From assembly GCA_949318235.1 (NCBI GenBank), contig OX439131.1, positions 30,987,950 to 31,051,949 on the forward strand: DNA of 64,000 bases, given 5' to 3'. Source of the DNA: Ecdyonurus torrentis. Taxonomy: Eukaryota; Arthropoda; Insecta; Ephemeroptera; Heptageniidae. The translations under genes and the position numbers were made by a program. The notes under the pieces are model-generated. The model was not told the DNA's origin, did no database searches, and was given only the letters and a program-made list of their open reading frames with translations. Below, in pieces: positions 40,353-54,969 of the stretch. Position 1 is the stretch's first letter. Each line of letters opens with the position of its first letter.

Positions 40353-42584
40353 TTTAATATAATAATACAGAATATTGAAGAAAAGTAAATGAATTTTAAT
40401 GGTGATTTATGAATAAAATTTAAAAAATGCATACATTATTATAATATATAATACGATTTCAAGACGAATAAAAGAATATTATATTTACTTTTTTCTAGTA
40501 ATGTTCAATTTATAAGAAGCATTTACATCAGTCTTTTGTTGATAACAAAAATACATTATGTACTGTGTTGGGTTGAATCTGACGTTATCATTTTATATAA
40601 ACTACTTTATAATTTGTGATGCAAAAAAAAAAAAAAAAAAAATCAGCAAATAGATTTAATTAAAAAAAGAAAAAATCAATTGTTCTATAATACAAAAATT
40701 ATAGCTTAGTAACAATAATAATTTATGTGCAATATATTTGTTTGACAATTTCTGTGAATATTTTCTTACGTATATAAAACACCATAATTTTTATTTAAAA
40801 AAACAACAATTATACTGTTTTAAAACTAAATCCACTAATCACAATATTTTTAGTACAAAGAAAATAATCATGGTACAAAAATATAAAACAAATTTAAATA
40901 TAAATAATTTTATTTCACATTACAAATTATTTTTATGTGCTAGACTTTTTTTTATAATTAGTTCTTAAATCATTTTTTAATATAAACGAAACATTTTTAA
41001 CATTTTTAATCTCGTATTTCATTTCAAACAAAATCATTTAAATACAAATACAATATAATTATATATATATATATATTTTTTAACTAAAACTTTTAATATA
41101 AATTGAAATAATAATAATAAAAAAAAACTTTTGCAGTAAAATTTCATTTAATGACATTTCAAATATTTAAGAATTTTTTTACACACCATTAAACTAAGCT
41201 TTAAAACAGATAATAAAGTGTGATAATTTTACTCTAATGTAAAAACGATGACTATAATTCTTCATAAGTATTTAAATGAAAGAAAAATAATAATAATACT
41301 ATAGAGAATAATAATTATTATTTGAATTTAATGGTTCTCTAAAATACATATTATTATACTGTTTATTTTAAAACAAAGAGAATAGTATGATAAGATGTCC
41401 ATCAATATGACAAACATGAATTATAAAAGAGAAGTCGTGTTGGTTTGCATTTTAGCTTTAAGGTGAAAAGAGATTAAATTTTGTTAATCTCTGTATCTTT
41501 TCCAGTATTATAAACTTAAGGTAAAATTAATCCTATAGTTTTAATAACGTTTTAGGAAATAAGATATAAGTAGGATTTGAAGAAACTTTGAAGCATTAAC
41601 CACGATCCATATAGATTAGTCTGTAATCGTTTACAATGTTTTGCCACAAATAAATAAAAAATTTACAACCTTGCAAATTGTTTAAAAAAAAAAAAGGCAG
41701 TACACGTGCATTGCTAGAAAAATCATTGTGATTTAATTTCAATAAATAAATCTTATGTAGTGTGTTAGTTGTTTTTCAATGCATTAATTAAATAAATTTA
41801 ATTAAAAGCATTTTTTTATTTTAAATGATTAATAATATTAAAGCTGTATGCCAAAGAATTTAATGTGTTTTTATTCTCAATCAAAGAAAGTTATAAAAGT
41901 TTAATTTTGTTAACATTCCTTAGCGTTTATTTTGGATGCAATCCAGATAACTTTTCTTCTTACATGGTACCTCGTTTTCTTCTTCTTCTTCTACTTTTTT
42001 TTTTCTTCTTCGTTTTTTTTTTTTTTTTTAAATTCAAAGTAAAATTTCTGTATTTGCAGTTAAAATAAGACAAGAATTTGACCTATTTTCAAAAATTTAA
42101 AATAATGATAATTGTATTTTCATTCTAAGTATCTTTTATTTTTAAGTAATCTGAATCGTAACAAAATTATTTTAGTTTGATTTTATACGTTCTTAGAGAA
42201 AATGTTTTAACAAAGTTAAGTTCAGTTTTAAGTGAGAAAATTTTAGGCTACATTGTTAAGTTTTTGAAGATGTAGGCTTAGAGGGATAATTTAGTTTAAT
42301 CTATTTTGCAGTATTCTTCTTTCTGCAAACACTCCCTTTCTCTGCTCTCTAACTATTTTTCCTACATTTTGTTTCAGTTTCATCTTTTCTCCCTCTAAAT
42401 TCCGTATTTTCTCGCATTTATTTTCTTTCTTTCGTATTCTCACGCAATTTACTTCTCTCTCTTTTTTTTTTTTTCTTTCCATCCAATTTTCGCCCCTCAA
42501 ATGTTAAACGTTAAGCTACTAAAATGTGTAACATAATCCAGAACTTTTCACATGTGTATAATAAACGTAATAAGTCAATAGATT

Positions 42585-42609
42585 GAGAGAGAGAGAGAGA
42601 GAGAGAGAG
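42585..42609. repeat. (GA)n microsatellite
   Basis: Short pure GA array. Confidence 0.92.
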
Positions 42610-43628
42610 CATTAATACTGCAGGAAAATGTAATATGATAATAAAAGCGAGATAATATTTTAATACCATTAATTTTCACGCTATCATTTAATTGGTTGAA
42701 TACTCAAATCAAATAAAATATGTATTGATTTTTATATATGTTTTTTTCAAGTGTGAAATTATAGATAGAATATCATTACAATGAAATATTTTTCATTGTT
42801 AATTTTAGCAAGACTTTTTTTTGCACAAAAAAAAAATAGTAATAAATTATTCATTTGCATTACATATTATAGTTGTTACATAAAATAATATTAAATTATT
42901 TGAAATACTCTAATGATATCAGTCATTCAAATAGCTATTTATTTGTTACATTGAGATGCAATTAAAACAAAAAAGCGGCAATAAAAGGAATGCAGTACAT
43001 TGTACTTAAGTTAGTTTACAGCATGTTAACGGATCCATTGACATAAATTATTCTCTCCCTCTATTTCTCTCTATTATTTTTTTTATGAGTGTATGTGTGT
43101 GTTGTATGTACTACATAAAACCTCATCATAATTGATCTTTTCCTTTTGGTGTTTTTGTCCCTTATGTTATATCGTGCTGTAATACTTGCAACTAAATCCT
43201 CCAGTTTGGGCATTTGTTTGTCCAGACTTTAGGGGAGAAAAGATTGATAGAGGCTACAACCCGCATAACACTCTCTTTCTCTTGACCATTGCAAAGCAAA
43301 ATACAAGAAAATAAAAACAGGGGCTTGCTAAACACATTTGGTCTCCTATATAGCTTATAGCCATGTCTTACATTTTAAACCAAATACTTTACAAACTAGA
43401 CAGCCCAGTAAACAAAAACTAGGGATGCGTGAAATATATATATATTTTTTATCTTTTGTGTTGCCTAATTGTCTTTTTTTCTTTCTTGTGCATATTTTAA
43501 GTTGCATGAATGCAGTTGAATTTTACCACAATTTTTTTTTGTCTGTTTTTGAAACAAAAGTTTTAGAATATTCTTTAATGTTAACTAATTAAATCGAAGA
43601 TGAGCATATATTTTAAATATTTATGATC

Positions 43629-43759
<131 letters not shown>

Positions 43760-44048
43760 AAATAAAATACTCTTTATGTTTGAAATTTAATATTATATTA
43801 TGTTATGCAATGTTTATTTAAGATCTTATTCATTTTTATACAGCTTTATATACATATTTATGTAAAAAAGATTTTTTTTTTCTTTTTCTGTTCCCTTTTT
43901 CTTTCATTTCATTTCTTTCCTTTCTTTTTTTTTATATTCTTCTGTACTTACATTGTAAAACCGTGTTTACTTTTCATGCATATATGAGTTTTTACACAAA
44001 CATAAAGGAGAGGAGCTATAGCTTATATAGTAGTATCCTTCATTCTTA

Positions 44049-44087
<39 letters not shown>
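44049..44087. repeat. Compound (TG)n(TA)n microsatellite
   Basis: Five TG units pass into TA. Confidence 0.93.
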
Positions 44088-44090
<3 letters not shown>

Positions 44091-46523
44091 AAAAGTTGTC
44101 TTTCATAATAGAAGTGTGTGTTGTTAGACAGATAACACACAAGGCGAAGTCACTTGTATGTGTGAGAGAGTGTCTTGCTTTCCTCTGGGTCATTTTTCAC
44201 GTGTCTTTTTCTCTCTCTCTCTATCTTCAGAGGCACTACTTGCTTGCTTGCTCTCTTCTTGTTATATGCTTTTCTTCGCCTCAGGTCTTCTTTTCAATAC
44301 ACAGGCTATTCACCCTTTTCTATAAAATGTACACTCTTTAGTATAGGTCGCACTTAAAGATTTCTTACACTTGATTAATTTAATCGACATTATGTATTCA
44401 AAAATATTGTGTTTATGATAAATAATATTAGTAACAACTTACAAATATTTAGATATTTTTAGCATACATACATTAGTACATACATATATACAGTATCAAT
44501 ATTATGCGTTTTTACGTAATACGTAATTTTATCTTTTAGTTTTGAGAATTTTAAATACTTATAAGTGTACATAATTTCTATTTTGAATAATCAAAAATAC
44601 TGATTATGATCATAATTTAGAATATTATTTCTTTAATTATTCCAGAAATGTATCATATCTCCTCATGCTTCATTGTCATGAATATATAATGAACAACAAC
44701 TAAAATTTCATCATTTTGAATTGGCGTAGAATAAAAGTAAAAAAAATATAAAACAAATTCTAGGAACTTTAACTTAAAAAATAAAAAGAAGGGAGAAAGG
44801 AAAAAAAATTAAGCTTAAATAAGAAAAATGTCAGAATTCTTCAAAGAAAATGGAAAAATATAGCATAGAGAATAATTTTTTTGACAGTATATGAGTTGGA
44901 AGGGAGCAGAGAAGGATGTATGAGAAAAGAAAGTAAATATATATATAACCTAAACGAGCTAGATACGTAATGTGAAGAGAAGATCAGAGTGACGTGGGAG
45001 AAAAAAAATATACAGCAAAATCAAATGTTAAAAATAAGAGAAAAAAAATTGCAAAGGTTTAGAATAAAACATTTTCACGTGATATTTCACTGTAATATAA
45101 ATATATGTACAACAAAATGGCCAAGCTACTTGATTTTTCCCACAGGAATATCTTTAACATGCAGAAATCCACTGTGATATCAAGTAAGAATATTATACTC
45201 ACAGTGACGTTTTACAAGTTGAATTTGATTTACATGTACGACCTACTCAAAACTAAACAATATAAAATTATACTCTTCAAACAAAACATACATTTTACCT
45301 TGAGTATACAGTAGAAACATAAATATTATTATATAATTGAATTTTAAAAAAAGGTAAAATATAGCCTACATTGTATAGTTAATTATAATATATTTCACAT
45401 ATGAAAATCACTTTTTGATGAACATTTAAAAAAAAAAGGATATTCTTATACTATCCCATGAGACATAATATGAAGAATTATATATAACTATTATAATATT
45501 TATATGTACGCAAAAATGTGTGTACATATATTATGTTTATGCATAGGTGTTTGTTATACTTTTATATACAGTATTGGCAAGGGTGAAATAAAAACCAAGT
45601 TTACGTAAGTTTTCTGCTCTTGCAATTGAGCAAAAGCAACAAACTTTTTTTTTTATTCATATATTTTTAGTTTCAGTTTTTTTTTTTTTTTTTTTTTTCG
45701 CTTGGTAGTGCTGTGAATTTTTTTTTCTTTTCCTTTCCTACTTGTTTTTCACTGCCTGCTGTAATATTAATAGAACATTCCGTTTGATGAAGTGGGCAAC
45801 GTAGTATGCCATACATTCGTAACTAAGCCACTTCGTAAGATTGCTACTATAGTATAAATGTCTAACCCATTTTTATATTTCAACTTTTTATATTACTCTG
45901 TATTTTAAAATTATCTTAAATCTTAAGGTAATATGAAAAAATAAAAATACACTTTTTTTTTCTTTACGAAAATTTTTCATAATATTAAATATTTCTTTCT
46001 ATATATTTTTATACCTTATTTTATACCTATATTATAAAAGTAGGTTAAAATATATAACGAGTCACAAAAGAATACTTTTTTTTTAAGAGTATAGTTATTC
46101 TTTAGTTTTCTTTCTGTTCAAATGAAAACTAAAAATGAATAGTTAAGTTACACAAAATATATATATTTATTCTATGTTGAGTCACGAAGTATTATTTACA
46201 CAATTATAAACTTTATGTAAGTTTTTATAGAAAAAAAAGGGTACAAATAAATATATATGACAAAAAAATAAATATTATGAGCATTCAATACTGAAAAATA
46301 AAAAATAATAAAAAACAATAACAGAAAGTACTCTTTACTCAACCATTCGTCAAGGAGCATAACTAGTAAAATGCAATTAAAATATGTCATTATTATGAAG
46401 TAGAAATTTTATTTGAAATGTAATGCATTGCGTGACAGAAGCTTAGTAAAATATTATGGTATAAAAATCTTAAATAAATATGTTAATAGAGGTAAAAAAA
46501 AAAGAAGTAAATATTCTGAGTAA

Positions 46524-46553
46524 AAATATTTTGTAAATATTTACAAAATATTT
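46524..46553. repeat. Perfect 30-bp AT palindrome
   Basis: AAATATTTTGTAAAT joined to its reverse complement with no spacer. Composition is AT-only apart from one G and one C, so chance in this background is possible. Confidence 0.75.
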
Positions 46554-46642
46554 ACTTTTACTTTTTTAAGTAACCCATATCAAAAAGTTTTTTTTATCGA
46601 TGATTTTAATTGAGTCGTCAACATTGAGTGATGGAGAAGCGT

Positions 46643-46652
<10 letters not shown>

Positions 46653-46709
<57 letters not shown>
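46653..46709. repeat. (GA)n microsatellite
   Basis: Pure GA array preceded by GAGAGAGGGC variants. Confidence 0.95.
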
Positions 46710-46712
<3 letters not shown>

Positions 46713-47260
46713 GACAGACAGCTACTATAGGGTCGACGTTTTTAACACGATGTCTAAAACGTCATCCTAATTTACAGCAACAGGAGGAAGGAGGATGAAC
46801 CATTCATTTTCATTCTATGCAACCCTCCTCCCTTCAAACGATTAACCCTTTAACGTCCTTTCTTTTATTATTAACAATTCCTGATGTTTGTTGTCAGAAA
46901 CATACGAAAACACTCACACGCAAACGCAATAAACAAAAACAAAAAAAGTAAATACGTAAAAAAAAAACTAACTAAAATTAAAAATGTTTATTATGTTTGT
47001 TTATTATAGTAGTACATCATTAATATTTTATTTAAATTTATTTTTATTATTATTACTAGGTTTTATGATAGCAGTAATGTAGATTTTTGTGTGATTACAT
47101 AATTAGAATACAACGGTATATTATAATAAATTTTTGTAATATTTACTCAAATATTAATTATTTACATGCAAATATTAAAGTTTTTTTTATTACTAATTTT
47201 GCCAGATTTAATATATTAGATAAAATTAAAATACACCAAGGCAAATTGTTGATTATGAAT

Positions 47261-47265
<5 letters not shown>

Positions 47266-47296
<31 letters not shown>
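47266..47296. repeat. (TA)n microsatellite
   Basis: Short pure TA array. Confidence 0.92.
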
Positions 47297-47298
<2 letters not shown>

Positions 47299-47976
47299 AC
47301 GTAGTTATAATAGTTGCATAATGCAATAAATTCAAATTCCTATTTCAAATATAAAAGAGGGTGTAACAAATTTATTGTTATTATTATAAAACGTGGTAAT
47401 AATATATCGAGTAATTTTGTCCAAACATGGAAACATAATCCCTTTTAATCTCTGTGCTCATATTCACGCAAAACCTGCTTTTGAATATTCTAAACTTTAT
47501 TGAGGTTGAAATATATTGTATAGTATATTATATTTTTTATGACATGAAATTGTTTTAGCGCTTCGTGTAAACTTTTATGTCTACTTTTAAATTCGAAAGT
47601 TAAACTTGATTTTCTGCTGTAAATTTGTATACGAAATTGGAAAATATAGAGTTTTTAACATTGACTATACATAAAAAAAAGTTGATTGTTTGTATTTGTT
47701 TTGTTTTATATATTTGTGAAATTTATTCCAAGCGTACTGTATATTGATATTGGTACATATAATAAATTGTCATATTTATAGTAATAAACAAGGAAAATCG
47801 ACTCATATTTTCATCGTTTAATGCTCTGCTTTCAGGCTTTTAACTTATACTAAAAAAAAGTGTATACAAATACTTTACACAATTTTCGATTAGAAAAGCG
47901 AACAAGTAATTCAAGTGAATGGTTTTTGGTATGACAAAAAAGGTGATGATATTTGTTACGCTTGAAGAGAAGTAGT

Positions 47977-47980
<4 letters not shown>

Positions 47981-48067
<87 letters not shown>
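47981..48067. repeat. (CT)n microsatellite
   Basis: About 87 bases of pure CT. Confidence 0.97.
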
Positions 48068-48070
<3 letters not shown>

Positions 48071-48631
48071 CGGCATTTTGTCACTAATGTTGTCTAGTGT
48101 TAGTGACCGAGAAATAGTATCTTGAATTTCATACCACACAATACAAAACCAAAGTACGTTAAATTTATATACTGTAGGTAATATTAAATGTGAAGATGTA
48201 ATTTAATTAAATTTACATTTAAATACCAAAATCAGAAGATATGTTTAATAATATGTTTGAAAAAAATATATAATATTGAAAATAAATTTTATTAAAACAC
48301 TGTGATTCAGTTTTTAAAGTATAGTTTCTACGCATTGCAGCAAAATAAATTTTTGATAAAAAAAAGTATATAATACGTATATATAAAAAATAAATGTAAT
48401 TTACCTTGATATAAACATCTTGGACATTCAATGATTCGTACGTTTTTTTCTTCTTCTATTGTTTCAATTTTTTTTACAAAAAACTTTTTTATTTTACAAT
48501 ACTTCTACAAGATAAATTTATTGTCAGGTACAATTGTAGTTTACACTTGTCTGCAAAATATTGGACACCATTCAATAATATATGTTACAATTCTCTTATT
48601 TTATTTTTAGTAACCGTAAAGTTGTGATAAA

Positions 48632-48657
<26 letters not shown>
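48632..48657. repeat. (GA)n microsatellite
   Basis: Short pure GA array. Confidence 0.92.
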
Positions 48658-48662
<5 letters not shown>

Positions 48663-49584
48663 CAATATAGAGAATCTTATACAAAATATTCTCAAAGCAC
48701 GTAAGAGTGGATTTGTGAGATAATATGAAAGTCACCCTTGCTCTCTGCAGCAAACATTGTATTACCTTTGCAAATATAAATTCCTTGGAAAATGTCAACT
48801 TTCTGGCTGTTGAGACAAGATAAGGCACCAAAAACTCATGATGATTCTTCCACGTTATGACTTGTAACATTAATCTTTTATTATATGTCTGTAATGTATT
48901 TTTATTATTTACAAATTTTAAGTTAATATATAGTTTAGTTTTTACGAGTTTTTAAAAATAAAATTCACTTTTTATATGAAACATTTTAAAATTATGATAA
49001 TGTAATTTTGCCTGAAAAAAAATATACACATAAATTTTAAAAAGTATATAAAAATTAATTTATCCAGTTAAATTATAATTAATAATAATAATACTAAGTA
49101 ACATGATAGTTAATTAAAATAATTTACATTATATTTTTTATTATACCTTCTACAAAAAATACATAAAAACTATCTCATATTTCCGTATGGAAAATAGCTG
49201 ATGAGAATTAATAATAAAAAAGTATACTACATATTTGTTTGTTTAATTACTCGTACATTATCCATATAATAAATATCTTTAGGAAAAAAATATATATTGT
49301 TACAATGTATCACATTAAAGTCATTGTTGTATATTAAAAAAATGGGTTAATTGTTGTTGTATGGGATAGTAGTTCTATGTTTCTCTTTAATTATTAAACT
49401 CTTATGTTTTGTTATATACTATATTATATAATACTAAGTTAAATTAAACAACAAACCATATTAACACATACCATGTTGTTTGTACGTATAATGAAATGAA
49501 ATGTAAAAAAATATATTATAATGTATATTCTGTGACACTACAATAATATACTAAATTTTACTAAGTTCTTACTATTACATTGAA

Positions 49585-49625
49585 TAACGGCAATGCATAT
49601 AACATTATTTTATGCATTGCCGTTA
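49585..49625. repeat. 15-bp-stem perfect hairpin
   Basis: TAACGGCAATGCATA (49585-49599) pairs exactly with TATGCATTGCCGTTA (49611-49625) across an 11-base AT loop. The stem is GC-richer than its flanks. It lies just left of the possible family A fragment at 49645. There is no T-run typical of a terminator, and such a structure has no set meaning in a eukaryote. Confidence 0.8.
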
Positions 49626-49644
49626 CTCTGAGGTTATTGGGCGC

Positions 49645-49735
49645 GAATTGCTTACTTTTTTGTGCTCTCTTGCGTGTTTACGTTTTGGTGCTGGTGATTT
49701 TAACTCCAGTTTCAAAGATCCCATTTTGTGTTCAA
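49645..49735 (+). repeat. Possible degraded fragment of MITE family A
   Basis: The order AATTGC-TACTTT, GCTCTCT, GCGTG, then CAGTTTCAAAGATCCCAT and TGTGTT follows the right half of family A in the + orientation. The longest clear match is the AAAGATCCCATTT segment also seen in copy 1. No termini are present, so this is a remnant at best. Confidence 0.45.
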
Positions 49736-50346
49736 GGTATGTTCAAAGTCTGAAGAAGGGGTTTTAAGTTTATTTTTTATTGGAATATAATTTAATATCG
49801 TATTTATACTGATATACGGATTATTATAGTAATTAATTATATAGTATATAAGGCTTATTTGATGTCTAAATTAATAACAGCACTTGCATTTTTATTGCAT
49901 TTTTGGTTACGTGATTGTGCATTTGTCCAACTGATATCCATAAAGTAATAAAACAATTTACATCAACATTTAATATAAACTCAGTTTATAGAACTAAGTA
50001 ATACTATGACTTATTATAATAGTATGCAATCTTTATTTGCAGTGAGAGAGATCCTTTTTAAAAAAGAGAGATTATATTACATTGAACTATTAAATTATAA
50101 TATTATTCCTATTTAATCAACTAAATTAGTCTTAAATATTATTACAATGCTTAATCATAATATGTAAATTTCAAACTTAACTGAATTTTAATTCTTTTCA
50201 ATTCAATACAATGCATATCAAAATACGTTTACAGATATTGAAAACGTTACATTTTTTTTTAATTATTCTGTTTGTTTTATTTTTAACGTCACGTTATCAA
50301 ATTACGAAAGTTAATACATGTTATTTTAAATTGTAACAAACAAATG

Positions 50347-50349
<3 letters not shown>

Positions 50350-50379
<30 letters not shown>
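50350..50379. repeat. (GA)n microsatellite
   Basis: Pure GA array; a short CT array lies about 75 bases further on (50453-50466). Confidence 0.92.
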
Positions 50380-50383
<4 letters not shown>

Positions 50384-51161
50384 ATAAATTTCGCAGATAG
50401 AAAACAAACATCATCAAAGTATAGAATGACATTTAACAAGTTATAAAAATGCTCTCTCTCTCTCTCCTCCCTTCTCTCTATTGTGTTTAAAACCATCTCT
50501 CCTCATAAAAAAGAATAATAAATAAAAAAAAAACTCTTGACATTTCGGACGATCACATACACGATATACTTTATTATATTATATCAACGAAAATAACAAT
50601 ACATTTTTATAGTTTTTTTTTCAGTACAGTATAATATACGTAATAATAAATAATAACATTTTTCCATTCAATATAATATAGTATATTGAAGTTAATATTA
50701 TAAAAAGTTATAATAAAGTAGTTCACTATTGACTATAATCTAATGTTCATGTTAAAAGATATGTATATAGATAAAAAAAAAAAAGAACACTAGTATGATA
50801 TTGTTATTTTATACATCTAGAAAAAAAAAATTTCGTAAAACAAAAGGTATATGTGAGCTATAAATCTTATGTTTATTATGTTATTTGGTTTTACTATGAA
50901 ATGTATCACGATAGATACACATACAAAAACACGCATACGAGCATACAATTTTGACACTTGAGTGATGACTGCATAAATTGTAAATAAGAATAATATATTA
51001 TGATGAAAGTTACGTGTACCTGTCTGTATGCTTGAAGTAATATTTTGTTATACAACAAGATAAAAATGAAAATGTGACTATTCAGTAAGTTTATGGAGAT
51101 ATGGTTTATAATATATAGTATTATACACGAAGAAAAATAAAGGATTTATATATTATTGTTC

Positions 51162-51165
<4 letters not shown>

Positions 51166-51236
<71 letters not shown>
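51166..51236. repeat. (TA)n microsatellite
   Basis: Pure TA array of about 70 bases. Confidence 0.96.
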
Positions 51237-51239
<3 letters not shown>

Positions 51240-51346
51240 ACTGTATATATATTCATACCTGTATTATTTATAAATTTCCTAACAGAAAGTAAATTTTGAA
51301 AGTAGTTTCTATATTAAACATTATATTTATAAACTTTATACATATC

Positions 51347-51354
<8 letters not shown>

Positions 51355-51410
<56 letters not shown>
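51355..51410. repeat. (TA)n microsatellite
   Basis: Second TA array, 120 bases after the previous one. Confidence 0.96.
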
Positions 51411-51411
<1 letters not shown>

Positions 51412-52004
51412 TCACAACAAAATTAATTCAACTGGACCAATATATAGGATCAAAATATTAGTACACCAACGCTTTAGCTGTTTACGGAAGCTTATCAAGG
51501 TGTATAAAATAAATTTGCGTAGGTTGGATAGCATTTTATATAGAAAGAAAGAGAGAAAGTTAAAAGGATCATAATATTATATATCTTTAGACGTCACGCT
51601 TATGTCTAGTTACACCTAATACTAAAAAAACATTACACAATATCTCATTCTTCCTTTTTTTACCACACTTTTTCTTTCGTTTCTTTACTTTTTTTTTTTT
51701 TTTTTTTTTTAGGTCTCATATTTCTTGTGTCATAATATTTGTACGTGGCTAAAGTGCAGGCACTAAAACTGCTAGAAGAATTTTTTTTTTCTGTAAGGTT
51801 TATGTTTGGTGACGTGACTGCAGTTCTATCGAAATGTCACATCGTTGCTCACACGTCACAAGATTAACTGGAAAAATGTACACGTCATTTTAAAACGTTT
51901 TAAGAATGTATAGAGTATATTTATATAATACTGATTTTTAAGACAATTTGCTAAATATACTTTTTTTTCTTTCTTATAAATGCCTCAAAACGCTGTCAAA
52001 AGAA

Positions 52005-52330
52005 AACTTGTACAAGTGGATTTAGTGAGAAAATAAACAAACTCAGAGACCAATGATACTAACAATTTCTAGCAGACAACTTTGTGTTATTGTCTCAATT
52101 TAACATGCTTTCTTTTGGGAGAATGAATCAGATATAATTCGTTACAATTTTTTAGCTTGATACTGAAATTTTTACTTTAGTTTACTAACGTTTTAAGTTT
52201 AAAAGCTTTTATTTTTCCTAAATTTCAAGCGACTTTTTTTCTTTCCATTTAATTGACGTGAAATTTAGGAAAACAAAAGCTTTACGGATATAAGTAAGCA
52301 ACAGTAATAATTTCATTATCAAGAAAAGAA
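52005..52330. repeat. Dispersed hairpin repeat family D, copy 2
   Basis: Shares ATACTAAC, ACTTTGTGTT and GTCTCAATTTAACATG with copy 1 in the same order. The stem here pairs AAAGCTTTTATTTTTCCTAA (52202 on) with TTAGGAAAACAAAAGCTTT (52264-52283) across a loop containing AATTGACGT. The stem is kept although both arms differ from copy 1. Confidence 0.68.
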
Positions 52331-52924
52331 AAAATTCAAACTTTGGTTAAGAAAGTTAAAACTTGGTCAACTCTTGCGTTTCACGTATGCACGTTTCACG
52401 TCAAAGCGTAAACCATACGATTTTAAAACACGTATGCGTCAAACGTGTATTTTTTAACGTTTACATAAACCGGTTGCTTCATTCCTTCATAAGAAAGCAC
52501 GTTAAATTGAATGAGGTACAGTCTTTTTACTAAAAAAATTATTTGTTTTGGCTTATGTCCATACAATGCAATCACATGCAGATTTCAGTTGACGCAAAAC
52601 TCCATTTAAATACATGTTATTTCCATATGCCAATATAAATAAAAAAATTTAGTAAAAAAAAAATATATAGAACTGTACAAAGAAGTGTCTGCTAACACTT
52701 TGTTAGTATTGTGAGGCACTGAGTTTGTTTATATTTTGACTCAACCTTCTTAAATGTCTTCTATTTCCTCAAAACTGGATAGACTGAAATAAAAAAATAA
52801 TAATAAAAACGTACGTACTGCTTATAATATATTCCAAAAAAAATTATTAAAATATCTCGAACCTTTCAATGATAGTGGCTAACGTTTAAATAGTACAAAG
52901 AAGATAGAGAAATTATGATTATTC

Positions 52925-53286
52925 TTAAAGCCATAGACCACATAAAACAGCATTTGTTTTTTAATGAATAAACACGAAATGGGATTTTCAAAACTGATGA
53001 CAATTTTTAGCAGAATATTAATGTAGCCAGTTTCAGTTTCATTTAGCCACGAGAGAGCGTGAAAAAACTGTAAAGTATGCAATTTGCATGACTATTCATG
53101 TTTATGACGTCAGAAATATGCGAAAATTTAGTAAAAAATGTTGTGCGGGTTGCATAAATCGAAATTTTCTGATCACTGCTACGGAGCTACAGTTGGGTTT
53201 TGAAAAAAAATAATGTTATTTATATAAGTCCCATCAAGTTTTTTGTGATATAAATGCTTATGTTTTCTTCTGGTCTATTCCTTTAA
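52925..53286 (-). mobile_element. TTAA-flanked MITE family A, copy 3
   Basis: Reverse orientation relative to copies 1 and 2: it starts TTAAAGCCATAGACCA and ends TGGTCTATTCCTTTAA. It contains TGACGTCA at 53105-53112 and the shared GTTGTGCGGGTTGCATAAAT segment. TTAA is present at both ends. Confidence 0.85.
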
Positions 53287-53727
53287 GTTAACAAAAAAAA
53301 TGTAAAAGGATGGGTTTATTTTACATACAAACTATATAAATAATAATTTTACAAAACAAAGATATAATTACAGTGAGTGTTAAAATTTTATAAAATGAGT
53401 TTGTTTTTTGAATGTTACACACAAGATATACTGTATAATAATAAAAGGTCTACTGAAAATTACGTTATATACCACATATTGTTGGCTGGACAATTGCAAT
53501 TCTACTGTGAGCAGAGCTTCTTTACAAACTTTACAATTTTAAAACAATTGTTGCGTTTAACCCACTTTGTTTAAACTACAAACAAAAAAATGTTTTTACT
53601 TCAAATTTGCTGGTTGATTTTAAACTCATTTAATTTTATCAGAATAATATTCAAATTAAAAATTATATAATATATTGTTTTATTATTATTTTAATATTAT
53701 GGAATCAAACCATTTTTAACACTTTCA

Positions 53728-53752
53728 TCTCTCTCTCTCTCTCTCTCTCTCT
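53728..53752. repeat. (CT)n microsatellite
   Basis: Short pure CT array. Confidence 0.92.
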
Positions 53753-54641
53753 TTTATCTCGCTCTGAATAAGCAAAATAAATTGTTTTTCAGTAATTTTA
53801 TTTGCCTACTTATCGTACTGTAAAGTTATTATTATTATTACTATTATTATAAAAAATATACATTGTCATGTTTTATTCATCAACATAAAATATAACAGAC
53901 AAAAAAAAATTTAATGTATTTTATACGTATAAAAATTGAGAATAAATTTAAATAATATTTTATCCAAACTAAAAATTATAAAATACAAATTAGTTATTTT
54001 TTTTTTTACCATGATATATGTTTGTCACGTTTAAATGTGGGAAAAAATAAACAATAGAAAAAAAAATAAAGAAAAGACTTTACATCAAAAGGATTGTATA
54101 GTTAACAATAAAAAAAAGGTATATGCAATAACTCATAGTCGTATACTTTTTTTGTTATTAGGGTAATAATTTATAAAAATATGTCATTTCAAAAGTGACT
54201 GCCTCAACTACTATAAAATAACAAAAATATGAGAGTGAAAAAAAAAAGTTATTTATCTTAAACATAAAAGTTTTTGAAGCACTTCAAATTATATAGAAAA
54301 ATATTTTATATTATGTTAAAACATGAAAACATTTGTGTTATTTTGGTTACATTGAGGTTCATATAAATTTTATTGTATTTTTTTCTTTCATATTTTTATG
54401 AATTTATTTTAAAAAATTATAAACATTAAAATTATTGCTCAAGTTTTCAAAAAATTTTTGTTCATAATTATAAATCACAACATATATTTTATATTATCAA
54501 ATAAAAATAATATTAACAAATTTTATATATATTTATTCCCCAACTAATTGCTTTTCATTTCCAATATAATTCATCATTATTTTAATCTACGTAAAGAATA
54601 TACAGGAAAACTTTCATATTATATTTATTTATAAAATATTT

Positions 54642-54969
54642 TTAAAGCCATAGACCACATAAAACAACATGTGCTTTTTAATGAATAACACGAAATGGGA
54701 TCTTCAAAACTAATGACAATTTTTACCAGAATGTTAATGTAGCCCCACGAGAGAGCGTGAAAAAACTGTAAAGTATGCAATTTGCGTGAAAATTCATGTT
54801 TATGACGTCAGAAACATGCAAAAACTAGTAGGGTTGCATAAATTGATATTTCTGATTACTGCTACGGGGCTACTGTTGGGTTTTGAGACAAACTAATGTT
54901 ATTTATGTAAAACCCATCAAGTGTTTTGTGATATAAATGCTCATGTTTTTCTCTGGTCTATTCCTTTAA
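54642..54969 (-). mobile_element. TTAA-flanked MITE family A, copy 4
   Basis: Same orientation as copy 3, starting TTAAAGCCATAGACCA and ending TGGTCTATTCCTTTAA. TGACGTCA lies at 54803-54810 inside a near-perfect palindrome. It is only about 1.4 kb from copy 3 and is slightly shorter, lacking part of the ATGTTGTGCGG segment. Confidence 0.85.

Noticed and set aside
43255..43275. Fragment of MITE family A (CAACCCGCATAACA)
   Set aside because: The match is about 14 bases and flanking sequence does not align; a similar 14-base match at about 32051 was also left out.
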